The translations under genes were made by a program, and so were the position numbers. 64,000 nucleotides of DNA from positions 1 to 64,000 of the forward strand of contig JAFARC010000018.1 of NCBI GenBank assembly GCA_019245755.1, read 5' to 3'. Within the stretch, counting starts at the first letter, position 1; the number at the start of each line of letters is the position of its first letter. The stretch is from Mycobacteriaceae bacterium (GTDB lineage: Bacteria; Actinomycetota; Actinomycetes; Mycobacteriales; Mycobacteriaceae). Below are positions 40,573-48,711 of this stretch, in pieces. Under the pieces are notes generated by a model, which worked only from the letters and a program-made list of their open reading frames with translations, ran no database searches and was not told where the DNA came from.

Positions 40573-41148
40573 GTGACCGGCACGACAACCTGCCGCACCG
40601 CGACGGTGCTGACCCGCCGGCCTGGCCATCACGGCCGAGGACCGCCGGCACTGGAAGGGTTCCGCCGGCCAGCCGGCCGTTTGCCCATTTGGCCGCTTGG
40701 TGCTCCTCGAAACCCGTGCTGGCTGGGTAGCCGATGGCGCTGCCGACCCTGCCCCGCGCCCCAGCCCTGACCCCGCCGGCCGTGTCGCAGCCCACCAGCG
40801 CCCAGCCCCGAGGCCGTCGGTCGTCAACTCAGCAAATCGGCCGATGACAACGACGGTTTGCTTGCCGGTGGCGCCGGAAAAGCTTGTTTTCACACAGATC
40901 GTTACGAGACCGGCAGTACCGAAAGTGGCTACCGGTCGATCGCCGCAATTTGCCTGCTAGAGCGGCAAGAAGGACAGTACGGTGGTCTGGTGTCGGCCGC
41001 TCACCGAACCCCGCGAGCCACCGCGATTCTGCAGTTACGATAATTTTTCGGTCGTTTGCACTTGGTTGAGAGCAAAACACTCGCTACCATGAGCAGCAAA
41101 TCCGCCCGTCGGATTTGTCCGCTCTGCCAGCCGCTGGAGGTCAGTTCA
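40573..41148. other. Long non-coding region upstream of espR
   Basis: The 576 bases hold no supported gene. A TTGAGA...TACCAT pair at about 41066-41090 is a possible espR promoter. CAGCAAA at 40830-40836 and 41094-41100 is the reverse of TTTGCTG, which fits the EspR half-site TTTGC[TC][GA] as I recall it, so autoregulation is plausible. A perfect 7-bp inverted repeat lies at 41098-41116. Confidence 0.45.
41098..41116. promoter_or_regulatory. Inverted repeat in the espR leader
   Basis: AAATCCG and CGGATTT form a perfect 7-bp inverted repeat with a 5-base loop, about 35 bases before the espR start and 20 bases before its GGAGG. It could be an operator or a leader hairpin. It overlaps one EspR-like half-site. 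Confidence 0.45.
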
Positions 41149-41547
41149 ATGAGCAAGACGTTCGCAGCCCGTCTGAACCGCCTGTTCGACACGGTGTACC
41201 CGCCAGGCCGCGGACCGCATACATCGGCGGAGGTCATCGCTGCGCTCAAGGCGGAGGGCGTCACGATGTCCGCCCCGTACCTGTCACAGCTGCGGTCGGG
41301 CAACCGAACAAACCCGTCGGCGGCGACCATGGCGGCCCTTGCCAACTTCTTCCGCATCAAGCCGGCGTATTTCACCGACGATGACTACTACGAAAAGCTC
41401 GACAGGGAGTTGACCTGGCTCGCCAGCATGCGCGACGAGGGCGTGCGGCGCATTGCGGCGCGTACCGTCGGCTTGTCGCCGCAGGCCCAGGACGACCTCG
41501 TCGCCAGGGTTGAGGAGTTGCGCCGCAAAGAGCACCTCGACGATTAG
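41149..41547 (+). CDS. espR: Nucleoid-associated regulator EspR
   Basis: EspR binds many sites in the mycobacterial genome, including the espACD promoter for ESX-1 secretion. The 132-residue length is standard. The helix-turn-helix region is FDTVYPPGRGPHTSAEVIAAL and MSAPYLSQLRSGNRTNPSAATMAALANFF, nearly identical to M. tuberculosis. The C-terminal dimerisation helices are more divergent. ATG 41149 follows GGAGG by 8 bases; an in-frame ATG 93 bases upstream lies in the leader. It converges on a cassette that includes an ImmA-like peptidase, with 12 bp between stops. Confidence 0.95.
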   Translation: MSKTFAARLNRLFDTVYPPGRGPHTSAEVIAALKAEGVTMSAPYLSQLRSGNRTNPSAATMAALANFFRIKPAYFTDDDYYEKLDRELTWLASMRDEGVRRIAARTVGLSPQAQDDLVARVEELRRKEHLDD

Positions 41548-41559
41548 CCGGACCCCGCA

Positions 41560-42699
41560 CTACCCCGGCATCCGGCGAAGTTCGGCGGGGTCGGGCCGCA
41601 GCTGCGGTCGGCGTTCCCGGCCCAGTCGGCGGTATTGCACGGCAATCTCTAGAATCCATTCGCGGTCGGAGTAGGCCTGCGGTTGGCGCAGCCAACCCAA
41701 TCCCGGAAAAGGCGTCTGCCCGTAGCCGTGAGAGCCGCTGTCGTATATCCATTGGGCGATTCTGCGGGCCTGGTCTTGCGGCGCGACGGGCGCCGCCTCA
41801 GCGGCGACGTCCGCGGTTGGATCCGACGCCCGCGCCGCAGCGCTGGCCTCTAAAAACAGCGCGTCGGAAATTAGCGACATCCGTTCGGCCACCCGGAAAG
41901 CCAGCGGCCCCCGCGGCCGGACGCCGATACCGACCTCGGGCTGGCGGCGCACCAGCTCACGAAGGAGCGGGTCGATGGCGCGCAGCTCCCGTCGGGCGCC
42001 GAACCAATCTTCGACGGTGGGTAGCAGCGACCCCGCGGCCACCACGACCATCGCGCAGGCCAGGAGCGTGATCGCGGAGCCGACCCCGACGAACCGGGTC
42101 GTCCCAACGGCCCGCAGCAGGAAGAAACCACTGGCCAGCACGATGAGACCGATCCCCATCGTGAACAAGAAAAGAGCACGCCCGCGGCGGCTTCGGTTGG
42201 AGTACCGCACCCCCGCCCACGACACCACACTCAACGCAAACAGCACGTACAGCAGCGGCAGCAGCCATGGCAGCGAAGTGTGCGACCGCAAATTCCGCAA
42301 AAGATACATCTGCGGCGCCATCTCGGGCTGCTGGCCGTCGGCGAAGAACAAGACCACACTGATCGCGGCGATCACCAACGCCACGCCGTAATGGGCCCAG
42401 GCCAGCCGCCGGGTCACGGCGGGCTTGCGCGCCGACGCGACGGTGAGGATCATCACGCAGCTGGCGGCGGCGCACAGCGTCAACGCGACCTGCGAGAAAG
42501 CGATCGAGATGTTGGGCCAGCGCGCCACGGTGTCGATCAGCAGGGTGAGCGGTTGCCAGTTCAGGGCAGCGACCACCGCGAGGCTTCCCAGCGCGAGCAT
42601 CATGGCGGCACTGACCACGGATTGCTTGTTGACCAGTGCCCAGCCGATGCGTAGCCCGGTCGCCACCCCGAGGAGGGCGGCAATCACCCAAACGATCAA
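41560..42699 (-). CDS. Polytopic membrane protein, MAB_1171c-like putative transporter
   Basis: The 379-residue protein has about seven hydrophobic helices in residues 1-226 (for example MIVWVIAALLGVATGLRIGW, WLLPLLYVLFALSVVSWAG and ALFLFTMGIGLIVLASGFFLL) and a roughly 150-residue cytoplasmic C-terminal domain (DUF6545-like), with VEDWFGARRELRAIDPLLREL at its start and the ending QWIYDSG...WILEIAVQYRRL. I recognise the plan from actinobacterial proteins called MAB_1171c family putative transporters, often found beside HTH regulators and ImmA/IrrE peptidases. Transport is not shown. Its start overlaps the peptidase stop by 4 bp, so the two are coupled. Confidence 0.7.
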   Translation of the reverse strand: MIVWVIAALLGVATGLRIGWALVNKQSVVSAAMMLALGSLAVVAALNWQPLTLLIDTVARWPNISIAFSQVALTLCAAASCVMILTVASARKPAVTRRLAWAHYGVALVIAAISVVLFFADGQQPEMAPQMYLLRNLRSHTSLPWLLPLLYVLFALSVVSWAGVRYSNRSRRGRALFLFTMGIGLIVLASGFFLLRAVGTTRFVGVGSAITLLACAMVVVAAGSLLPTVEDWFGARRELRAIDPLLRELVRRQPEVGIGVRPRGPLAFRVAERMSLISDALFLEASAAARASDPTADVAAEAAPVAPQDQARRIAQWIYDSGSHGYGQTPFPGLGWLRQPQAYSDREWILEIAVQYRRLGRERRPQLRPDPAELRRMPG

Positions 42700-43187
42700 C
42701 CAAACGCCTCTCCAAGGCGCACCTGAACGATCGATGAACGATCGGACGGCAGCCGGCCGAGCCGGTAACTGAGCAGCGCGGCGAAGTCCTCTGCCTCCTG
42801 CTCCGCCTCCTCACCACTTGGGCCCATGCAGCCTGTGCGTTGGTTGAGCATGTATCCGATCAGGTCATCGCTGGCCAGTTCGGTGGTGTCCCGGGCGGCC
42901 TGGACCACTGGAATCCCTTGATGCCCGAGGACCAGGTGACCCAGTTCGTGCGCAAGCGTGCGGTCCCACGCCGGCAACCCCTTCTGGATCAGAAATACAT
43001 CGTGATCGGCATACTGTCGCCACTGACCGCACACACCGGGCGGCAGATCGGCCATTTCGATGTCGATTGGCCGACCACGGCTGTCGCTGACCGCGTCGAC
43101 CAGCCGAAGGATTGACACTTCACCCCGGCGGGGAGCCAGTTCGAGCACGGCTCCTACCGCATTGGCGACCCTGCGACTGGCAGGCAT
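42696..43187 (-). CDS. ImmA/IrrE-family metallopeptidase-like protein
   Basis: The 163-residue protein carries the gluzincin motif HELGHLVLGH (His80, Glu81, His84) of the ImmA/IrrE family, followed by EEAEQEAEDFAALL, whose glutamates can give the third zinc ligand. Relatives cleave a partner HTH repressor in response to stress or phage signals. I start at ATG 43187, after AAAGGGGG; ATG 43241 would add 18 residues but lacks a site. It overlaps the membrane protein gene by 4 bp and lies about 60 bp (6 bp with the longer start) after the Pro/Gly-rich gene. EspR, convergent next door, is an HTH candidate partner but this is only inference. Confidence 0.75.
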   Translation of the reverse strand: MPASRRVANAVGAVLELAPRRGEVSILRLVDAVSDSRGRPIDIEMADLPPGVCGQWRQYADHDVFLIQKGLPAWDRTLAHELGHLVLGHQGIPVVQAARDTTELASDDLIGYMLNQRTGCMGPSGEEAEQEAEDFAALLSYRLGRLPSDRSSIVQVRLGEAFG

Positions 43188-43246
43188 GCGACCCCCTTTC
43201 CATTCCCTCTCCCAAGCGGTAAGGGTAGCCAACCCGGTCATGGCGA

Positions 43247-44149
43247 TTACTGAAGGAAGCGCGCTATGCCTTCGGTTCGGACCACATGACCGGCTTTGGC
43301 CTGTCGATATCCAATGAAACCCCCGCCCGCCGTCAACAGCAATATGCCGGCGACGCCGGGCACGGCGAGCGCCGCCATCTCCGCCACCCCCGCGGTCCGC
43401 AGGTATTCGCTATAGCCGGCCCGGAATGACTCCGACAGACCGACGCTGCGGCCCACCTCGGCTGGCACCGGCTCGATCGACGACTTCAACCGTTCACTGT
43501 TCGCCGGTGACGGGTTGTTGGGTGGGGCGCCCGGCGAGCCCTGCGTCGACGGGGCGCGTGGACTGGAGCCGGCGCCGACCTCAAGGGCCGGTGGCGGCAC
43601 AACCAGAGGCAGCGTCAGCACCGGCGGTTCGGTGTGGGGCACGGAAGCTTCGGCCGGTCCGGCGGTCGCACCGCCGATGTCGGGTTCGACCGGACCCGGC
43701 TGCGGCTGCAGCGGCGGCCCGGGCACGATAACCGGCGGCGGCCGTTGGCCGCCGTGGTGCGACGGAGCACTGGAACCTCCGCTGCCGGGAGGTGGTTGGC
43801 CGAGCCCGCCTCCACCGCCGCCACCGCCGTGGTCGCACGGATCGTGCGGATCTTTGCTCCCGCCGGAGCCCTCACCAGACTGTCCGTCGGGAGGCTGACC
43901 GGGCCGGCGCTGCGGCCGGCCGTCGCCACGCCGCCACGCGCTGATGCCCTGCACGGAGCCACCCTTACTGTCACTCGCGGCGCCGCCGCTTTCGCCGCTC
44001 AACCCCGAGCGGCCGCTGTCATGCTGGCCCATGCCACCAGGATCGGCGACAGCGATCACGACGCTGCGACCGGCCGCCAGCATGCCGCCGGCGATGACGC
44101 AGGCGGCCGCCGCGTACTGCAGCCCCGACCGTTCCACAGTCTCCCTCAC
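43247..44149 (-). CDS. Pro/Gly-rich surface protein with C-terminal membrane helix
   Basis: I chose GTG 44149 (GGAGG five bases upstream; 300 residues); ATG 44200 would add 17 residues. A hydrophobic signal segment (LQYAAAACVIAGGMLAAGRSVVIAVA) is followed by about 200 low-complexity residues rich in Gly, Pro, Ser and His, including a run of nine glycines. Near the C-terminus a second helix (AALAVPGVAGILLLTAGGGFIGY) and a short basic tail suggest a bitopic surface protein with a stalk. I do not recognise it. It is first in an apparent three-gene minus-strand operon with the ImmA-like and polytopic proteins. Confidence 0.65.
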   Translation of the reverse strand: MRETVERSGLQYAAAACVIAGGMLAAGRSVVIAVADPGGMGQHDSGRSGLSGESGGAASDSKGGSVQGISAWRRGDGRPQRRPGQPPDGQSGEGSGGSKDPHDPCDHGGGGGGGGLGQPPPGSGGSSAPSHHGGQRPPPVIVPGPPLQPQPGPVEPDIGGATAGPAEASVPHTEPPVLTLPLVVPPPALEVGAGSSPRAPSTQGSPGAPPNNPSPANSERLKSSIEPVPAEVGRSVGLSESFRAGYSEYLRTAGVAEMAALAVPGVAGILLLTAGGGFIGYRQAKAGHVVRTEGIARFLQ

Positions 44150-44313
44150 CCGCACCTCCGAGGCCTTGCTCGTCGTCGAGATGCTGCGTGATTGTCGCAT
44201 ATCCGATGCCCCACTCTGCCCGCATCGGCCGAACGCAGTGGGGTTTGCCGGTGGGCGTTAGGGTTGACCCACAACCGCCGTGCGCCGATGAAACGACCGG
44301 GAGGCAAGCCGGG

Positions 44314-44967
44314 ATGGGCCCGTTCAACAAGAAGAGCCGAGCGACCCGGCGAGCGCAGGCACGTGCGCTCAAGCGGCGCGCCAAGCTCGACGCCAAATAT
44401 GCGGCCCGCAACGAGCGGCGACGCATGCGCTCCGCCGAGCGGTCCGCGCAGAGGGCGCTCAAGGCCCAGCTGAAGGCCCAACGTGACAGCGACAAGGCGG
44501 CAGTGCAGGCCGCCGAGGCCCAGCTGAAGGCGGCCAGGGAAGGCAGATTGCTGTCTCCGACCCGGATTAGACGGATGCTGACGGTGTCGCGATTGCTCGC
44601 CCCAATCGTCGTGCCACTGGTGTATCGCGCCTCCATCGCTGCCCGCGGGTGGCTCGACGAACGCCGCGCGGACCGGTTGGGGGTACCGGTGAGCGAAGTT
44701 GGGCGCTTCTCCGGACACGGGTCACGACTGTCGGCGCGCATCGCCGGAGCCGAGCAGTCGCTGCGTCTTGTTCGCGACAAGAACCCAAAAGACGCTGAGA
44801 CCAAGCAGTTCGCCGCCGCGGTCGGCGAGAAACTCGCCGACCTGTCGGCCGCGGTGGCCGCCGCCGAAAACATGCCCGCCGCCCGGCGTCGCGCCGCGCA
44901 CGACGCAATAGCTGAGCAACTCGACGGCATCGACGCTGACCTGATGGCTCGCCTCGGATTGAGCTGA
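44314..44967 (+). CDS. DUF6474-type protein (Rv3850 homologue)
   Basis: ATG 44314 follows GGAGG and gives 217 residues. The N-terminal third is a highly basic helix (KKSRATRRAQARALKRRAKLDAK), then a long coiled-coil-like Ala/Lys/Arg segment to about residue 85. A more hydrophobic segment (LLAPIVVPLVYRASIAARGWL) and helical C-terminal part follow. It could bind nucleic acid or membrane lipid; no function is known. It is the first plus-strand gene of the run that leads through the copper genes to hns. Confidence 0.82.
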   Translation: MGPFNKKSRATRRAQARALKRRAKLDAKYAARNERRRMRSAERSAQRALKAQLKAQRDSDKAAVQAAEAQLKAAREGRLLSPTRIRRMLTVSRLLAPIVVPLVYRASIAARGWLDERRADRLGVPVSEVGRFSGHGSRLSARIAGAEQSLRLVRDKNPKDAETKQFAAAVGEKLADLSAAVAAAENMPAARRRAAHDAIAEQLDGIDADLMARLGLS

Positions 44968-44971
44968 GACG

Positions 44972-45499
44972 ATGATGCCCCGGCCAACCGATCCCGCCGC
45001 GCGTTGGCGCGGCGCTGCGGCGGCCCTGCTGACCGGGGCATTGGCCGTGGGTGCGCACGGTGTCGCCGGCGGCGCGCCGGAAGGCGCGGGCGTCGCGCTG
45101 CTCGGGGTGCTCGCAGGCACGGTGGGCGCCGTGACTGCCACCTCGCGGCGCCCACCCGGCCGGGTGACACTGCTGGCGATCCTGGCGCTCGGACAGGTCA
45201 TCGGCCACCTTGTGCTGACCGCTGGCTGTCAGCACCACGCCACGCCGTCCGGTCTGCCCACGGCGCCGATGATCGCCGCTCATGGCCTCGCGGTCATGGC
45301 CGGGGCGGCGTTGATCGCCGGCGCCGACCGGCTGTTTCGGGCGTTGTCCACCGCGGTACGGGCAGTCGGGGGGCTGTCGGAGCCTCTCGCGGCCACCGCG
45401 ACCGCTCCTGTCGTCGCCGGCGATCAGCCACCGCAGTCGATGCTGTTGCTGGCGGCGTCGGTGTCGCACCGGGGGCCGCCGGTCTTCCTGCCCCGCTGA
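44972..45499 (+). CDS. Small integral membrane protein of the copper cluster (Rv3851-like)
   Basis: The 175-residue protein has about four helices (AAAALLTGALAVGAHGVAG, GAGVALLGVLAGTVGAVTA, LLAILALGQVIGHLVLTAGC, MIAAHGLAVMAGAALIAGAD) with conserved histidines (HLVLTAGCQHH, AAHGLAV) that could bind metal. M. tuberculosis Rv3851 appears to be a shorter relative. The gene starts 4 bp after the DUF6474 stop and is followed by the YcnI-CopC-CopD genes, so a role in copper handling is inferred from context. Confidence 0.7.
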   Translation: MMPRPTDPAARWRGAAAALLTGALAVGAHGVAGGAPEGAGVALLGVLAGTVGAVTATSRRPPGRVTLLAILALGQVIGHLVLTAGCQHHATPSGLPTAPMIAAHGLAVMAGAALIAGADRLFRALSTAVRAVGGLSEPLAATATAPVVAGDQPPQSMLLLAASVSHRGPPVFLPR

Positions 45500-45533
45500 C
45501 CACAACGTCCCGACGACAGAAAGCCACCATCAC

Positions 45534-46175
45534 ATGACCCGCAGTATGCGGGCGTTTTCGCGCGCCCTGAGTACCACCGCGGCCACCGCCGCAGCCTTTT
45601 CCATCGCCCTGTTCGCCGGCGCCGCGCCGGCCTGGGCCCATGTCCATGTCGACGCCGATCACGCCCAGCGCGGTGCCGAGACGGTGCTGACGTTCGAGGT
45701 GCCCAACGAGTCTGACACCGGCGCTTTGACCACCCAGCTGAGCGTCGAGTTGCCGAACCCGACCTCGGCGCAAGCTGAAGTCACGCCCGGGTGGACCGCC
45801 CGCCTGGACCGTGATGTCAGCGCCGGCACCGTACGATCGGTGACCTGGACCGCCGCACCCGGGGCCGGCATCTCCCCCGATCAGTTCGCGCTGTTTCGGA
45901 TCAGCGCCACGCTGCCGAACAGCGCCACGGCGAGTTACCCGGCGACACAAACATACTCCGACGGCACGGTCGTGAAATGGGACCAGCCACCGCTGCCGAG
46001 CGGCGGCGAGCCCGACCATCCGGTGCCGACGCTGACACTGTCGGCCGAGCCGCAGGCGCAGCAGCCGGCGCCCCGCACCGCAGACCACACCGCCCTGTGG
46101 GTCGCCATCGTCGGTGTGGTCATCGGCGTGGCGGGCGTGGTGCTCGGCCTGCTGAACTGGCGTCGACGGGTGTGA
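45534..46175 (+). CDS. YcnI-family (DUF1775) copper-associated protein
   Basis: The 213-residue protein has a signal peptide ending at AWA-HVHVDADHA, so the mature chain starts with His, as in the YcnI family, whose N-terminal His and nearby residues bind Cu(II). The beta-rich domain (TVLTFEVPNESDTGALTTQLSVELP, YSDGTVVKWDQP) is followed by one C-terminal transmembrane helix (LWVAIVGVVIGVAGVVLGLL). It is the first of a coupled series: its stop TGA overlaps the copC ATG by one base. Confidence 0.88.
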   Translation: MTRSMRAFSRALSTTAATAAAFSIALFAGAAPAWAHVHVDADHAQRGAETVLTFEVPNESDTGALTTQLSVELPNPTSAQAEVTPGWTARLDRDVSAGTVRSVTWTAAPGAGISPDQFALFRISATLPNSATASYPATQTYSDGTVVKWDQPPLPSGGEPDHPVPTLTLSAEPQAQQPAPRTADHTALWVAIVGVVIGVAGVVLGLLNWRRRV

Positions 46176-46687
46176 TGAGAGCGACGGCGGCGGCGGTGCT
46201 CGTCGCGGTGCTGACGATCATTGCGCTGGCGGCTGCGCCTGCGGCGTCGGCACATGCGACCCGCATCGCCGTCGACCCGGCCCAGAACGCGTCGCTGACC
46301 ACCGGGCCCGCGCAGGTCAGCGCCACGTTCAACGAACCGCTGCAGACCACCTTCGCGGCGATGACGGTGGTTGGCCCGGACGGCAACCTTTGGTCCACCG
46401 GGGACCCTCGGATCCAGGGGGCCATCGTCAGCGTCGCGCTACGCCCGCTCGGACCGGTCGGTGTCTATACCGTCAACTACCGGGTCACCTCGGCCGACGG
46501 CCACGTGGTCGGCGGCTCATGGTCGTTTCGGCTGACCGCGCCGGGCACCGGCACACCGGGGCCGGCGGCATCGAGGCCGTCGGCGCCCGGCGGGCTCCCG
46601 GTCTGGCCGTTCATCGTGGCCGGCGTCGTGATTGTGGTCGGCGCCGCATGGTGGGTCGTGCGGCGGCAACCGAAACGCCGGGGATGA
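46175..46687 (+). CDS. copC: Copper resistance protein CopC
   Basis: The 170-residue protein has a signal peptide ending in ASA, so the mature chain starts HATRIAVDPAQ, where the first His can bind Cu(II). The CopC beta-barrel has the late ligand region SADGHVVGGSWSF. A C-terminal transmembrane helix (VWPFIVAGVVIVVGAAWWVV) anchors it, the usual form in actinobacteria. It is coupled to YcnI by a TGATG overlap and to CopD by an ATGA overlap. A longer frame upstream is a shadow. Confidence 0.9.
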   Translation: MRATAAAVLVAVLTIIALAAAPAASAHATRIAVDPAQNASLTTGPAQVSATFNEPLQTTFAAMTVVGPDGNLWSTGDPRIQGAIVSVALRPLGPVGVYTVNYRVTSADGHVVGGSWSFRLTAPGTGTPGPAASRPSAPGGLPVWPFIVAGVVIVVGAAWWVVRRQPKRRG

Positions 46688-47607
46688 GAACGGGATCGGT
46701 GCTCGCCGGCGCCCTGGCGATCATTGTGGTGTCGTGGCTGGCCGCGTTGGCGCTGGCCTACCGGTCGGGTGCTGCGGTCCCCACGCTGATCCGGGCGCTC
46801 GCCGACTGTGCCGCGGTGGCGACGTTCGGATTCGCGATCGTCCCGTCGCTCGACGACGGCCGTCGCCGCGCTGAGCTCGCCGACCGTGCGGCCGGACCGC
46901 TCACCGCGGCCGGCGCTGCCTGGCTGGTCGCGGAGGTCGGCCGTCAACTGGTCGCCGCCGCGCAGGCGACGGCATTGCCGATCACCCACCTGCCGTTGCG
47001 GATCGTGTCCGAGTTTTCGCTGCGCACCACGCCCGGTCGTTCCGGCCTGGTGAGCATCGGCGCGGCGGCGGTGGTCTGTGTCGTGACGCTTACTGGCCGC
47101 CGGTCAGCACCGCTGCCAGCTGTCGTCGCCGGCGCCGCTGCGATCGGCATCGCCGCGCGTGCGGTGAGCGGGCACCTGTCGGGTAGCGCGGTGGGCGCCG
47201 TTGCGGTGGCGGCGCACGCGCTGGCAGCGGCCGCCTGGTGCGGCGGTCTCGCCGCGCTGCTGGTGACCGTTCGGCACCGCGGCCGATGGGCACGCGTGCT
47301 GCCGCCGTTCTCCCGACTCGCGCTGATCTGCGTCGTGGTATTGCTGGCCAGCGGCGCCGTCGGCGCTGTGGTGGTGCTCGATTCGCCGTCGCAATTGTGG
47401 GCCACCGGCTACGGCCGTGTGCTGTCGGCCAAGGTTGGGCTCGCGGCGGGGCTGTTGGTGCTGGCCTGGTTCAACCGCAGCGGATGGCTGCCGGCCGCGC
47501 GCTCTCACCGGGCAAGTGCCGAAATGTCGGTGAACCGGTCCGCCACCGAGGTGGCCGTCATGGTCGTCGCGCTGACGATGGCCGCCGCACTGGTCGTCAC
47601 GGGCTGA
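46684..47607 (+). CDS. copD: Copper transport membrane protein CopD
   Basis: The 307-residue protein has about eight transmembrane helices and the CopD domain, with histidines in RAVSGHLSGSAVGAVAVAAHALAAAAWCGGLAALL that are thought to pass copper across the membrane. The end PFSRLALICVVVLLASGAV and VLSAKVGLAAGLLVLAWFNR is also typical. ATG 46684 overlaps the copC stop by 4 bp. It probably works with CopC and YcnI in copper uptake or tolerance. Confidence 0.88.
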   Translation: MRTGSVLAGALAIIVVSWLAALALAYRSGAAVPTLIRALADCAAVATFGFAIVPSLDDGRRRAELADRAAGPLTAAGAAWLVAEVGRQLVAAAQATALPITHLPLRIVSEFSLRTTPGRSGLVSIGAAAVVCVVTLTGRRSAPLPAVVAGAAAIGIAARAVSGHLSGSAVGAVAVAAHALAAAAWCGGLAALLVTVRHRGRWARVLPPFSRLALICVVVLLASGAVGAVVVLDSPSQLWATGYGRVLSAKVGLAAGLLVLAWFNRSGWLPAARSHRASAEMSVNRSATEVAVMVVALTMAAALVVTG

Positions 47608-47662
47608 CAAGCGCGGCTGGCATGATGGGCACCACGGCGAGACACTGCGAAGGAGCAGCCAC

Positions 47663-48178
47663 ATGGCAGACGAGCAGGATCGACCCGAGCAGCCGCGCGA
47701 ACCTACCGCGCCGGCTGCCGACCCGCCCGCACCGGACGACACACCTCCGGCCGACAAAGCGGCGAAAGCCGCCAAGAAAGCCCCAGTCAAGGCCGCGAAA
47801 AAGGGCCCGGTTAAGAAAGCCCAACCCGAGAAGGCTCCGGCCAAGGCCGCGAAAAAGGCCCCACCTAAGAAGGCGCCCCCCAAGCCAGACACCCCGCCCC
47901 CGCCGATCGCCGCAGAGCGGCCGGCCAGCCCACGCCCCGAGCCGCAACCCGCCGCCGCGAACCTGGCCGACACCAACGGAGAAGCTCAGCGCGTGGCCGC
48001 CGCGAACGAGGCCGCCGCACAGGCTAAGTGGAGCGTTCAGTCGGCGCCCGACAGCCTCACCGGTCCCGTGCCGCTGTCGTCGGGCATCGCCGCGGCCCGG
48101 CTGCCGGCGGCGGTCGCGATCGCGATCGCCCTGTTGGCCATCCTGATGATCCGGCGGTTGCGCGCCGTCAAGGACTGA
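47663..48178 (+). CDS. hns: Histone H1-like nucleoid protein Hns (Rv3852 homologue)
   Basis: The 171-residue protein has an N-terminal acidic/Pro segment, a Lys/Ala/Pro region (about 30-80) with repeated AAKKAPxK units like the tail of histone H1, a linker, and a C-terminal transmembrane helix ([25 protein letters not shown]). The M. tuberculosis protein binds DNA and the helix is thought to tie it to the membrane. ATG 47663 has GAAGGAG upstream. It follows copD after 55 bp. Confidence 0.92.
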   Translation: MADEQDRPEQPREPTAPAADPPAPDDTPPADKAAKAAKKAPVKAAKKGPVKKAQPEKAPAKAAKKAPPKKAPPKPDTPPPPIAAERPASPRPEPQPAAANLADTNGEAQRVAAANEAAAQAKWSVQSAPDSLTGPVPLSSGIAAARLPAAVAIAIALLAILMIRRLRAVKD

Positions 48179-48222
48179 CCCTCAACCGCTCCGGACCTCA
48201 GCGTGGCCGCATACTCGGCCGC

Positions 48223-48711
48223 GTGACCAGACCTGTGCAGCCCCGCGCCACCGCTGACCTCGTCGACGACCTCGGCGGCAACGCCCGCAGTTGCGACACC
48301 CAATTCCGCCAGTTCGGGGGACGTGCGATGTTCGCCGGACCCATCAGCACCGTGCGCTGCTTCCAGGACAACGCGCTGCTGAAATCGGTGCTCTCCGAGC
48401 CCGGTGACGGTGGCGTGCTGGTGATCGACGGCGGGGGTTCGTTGCATACCGCGCTGGTCGGCGATGTTATCGCGGGCCTGGGCCGCAGCAACGGCTGGGC
48501 CGGGATCATCGTCAACGGCGCGGTCCGTGACGCGGCGGCGCTGCGTACCATCGACATCGGTATCAAGGCGCTCGGCACCAACCCGCGCAAGAGCGGCAAG
48601 ACCGGCAACGGTGCGCGCGACGTCGTGGTGGAATTCGGCGGTGTCCGCTTCGGTCCGGGCGAACTCGCCTACAGCGACGACGACGGCATCGTGGTCGTCA
48701 TGCCGCGCTGA
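48223..48711 (+). CDS. rraA: RraA-family protein
   Basis: The 162-residue protein is the trimeric RraA/MenG-like family: [50 protein letters not shown] and [24 protein letters not shown]. RraA of E. coli inhibits RNase E; other members are aldolases. The old name MenG (methyltransferase) is not supported by the sequence. GTG 48223 is the start. Its 3' end overlaps the convergent ethA by 14 bp. Confidence 0.92.
   Translation: MTRPVQPRATADLVDDLGGNARSCDTQFRQFGGRAMFAGPISTVRCFQDNALLKSVLSEPGDGGVLVIDGGGSLHTALVGDVIAGLGRSNGWAGIIVNGAVRDAAALRTIDIGIKALGTNPRKSGKTGNGARDVVVEFGGVRFGPGELAYSDDDGIVVVMPR

Noticed and set aside
40297..40893. 198-codon minus-strand frame opposite the Rv3847 homologue and beyond
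   Set aside because: Half is antisense to a conserved gene and the rest is low-complexity Arg/Gly/Ala; checked as an Rv3848 candidate but no membrane helices.
43581..43898. Several open frames on both strands across the Gly/Pro-rich gene
   Set aside because: Low-complexity GC-rich coding DNA opens all frames; only the minus-strand frame with signal peptide, membrane helix and operon position is supported.
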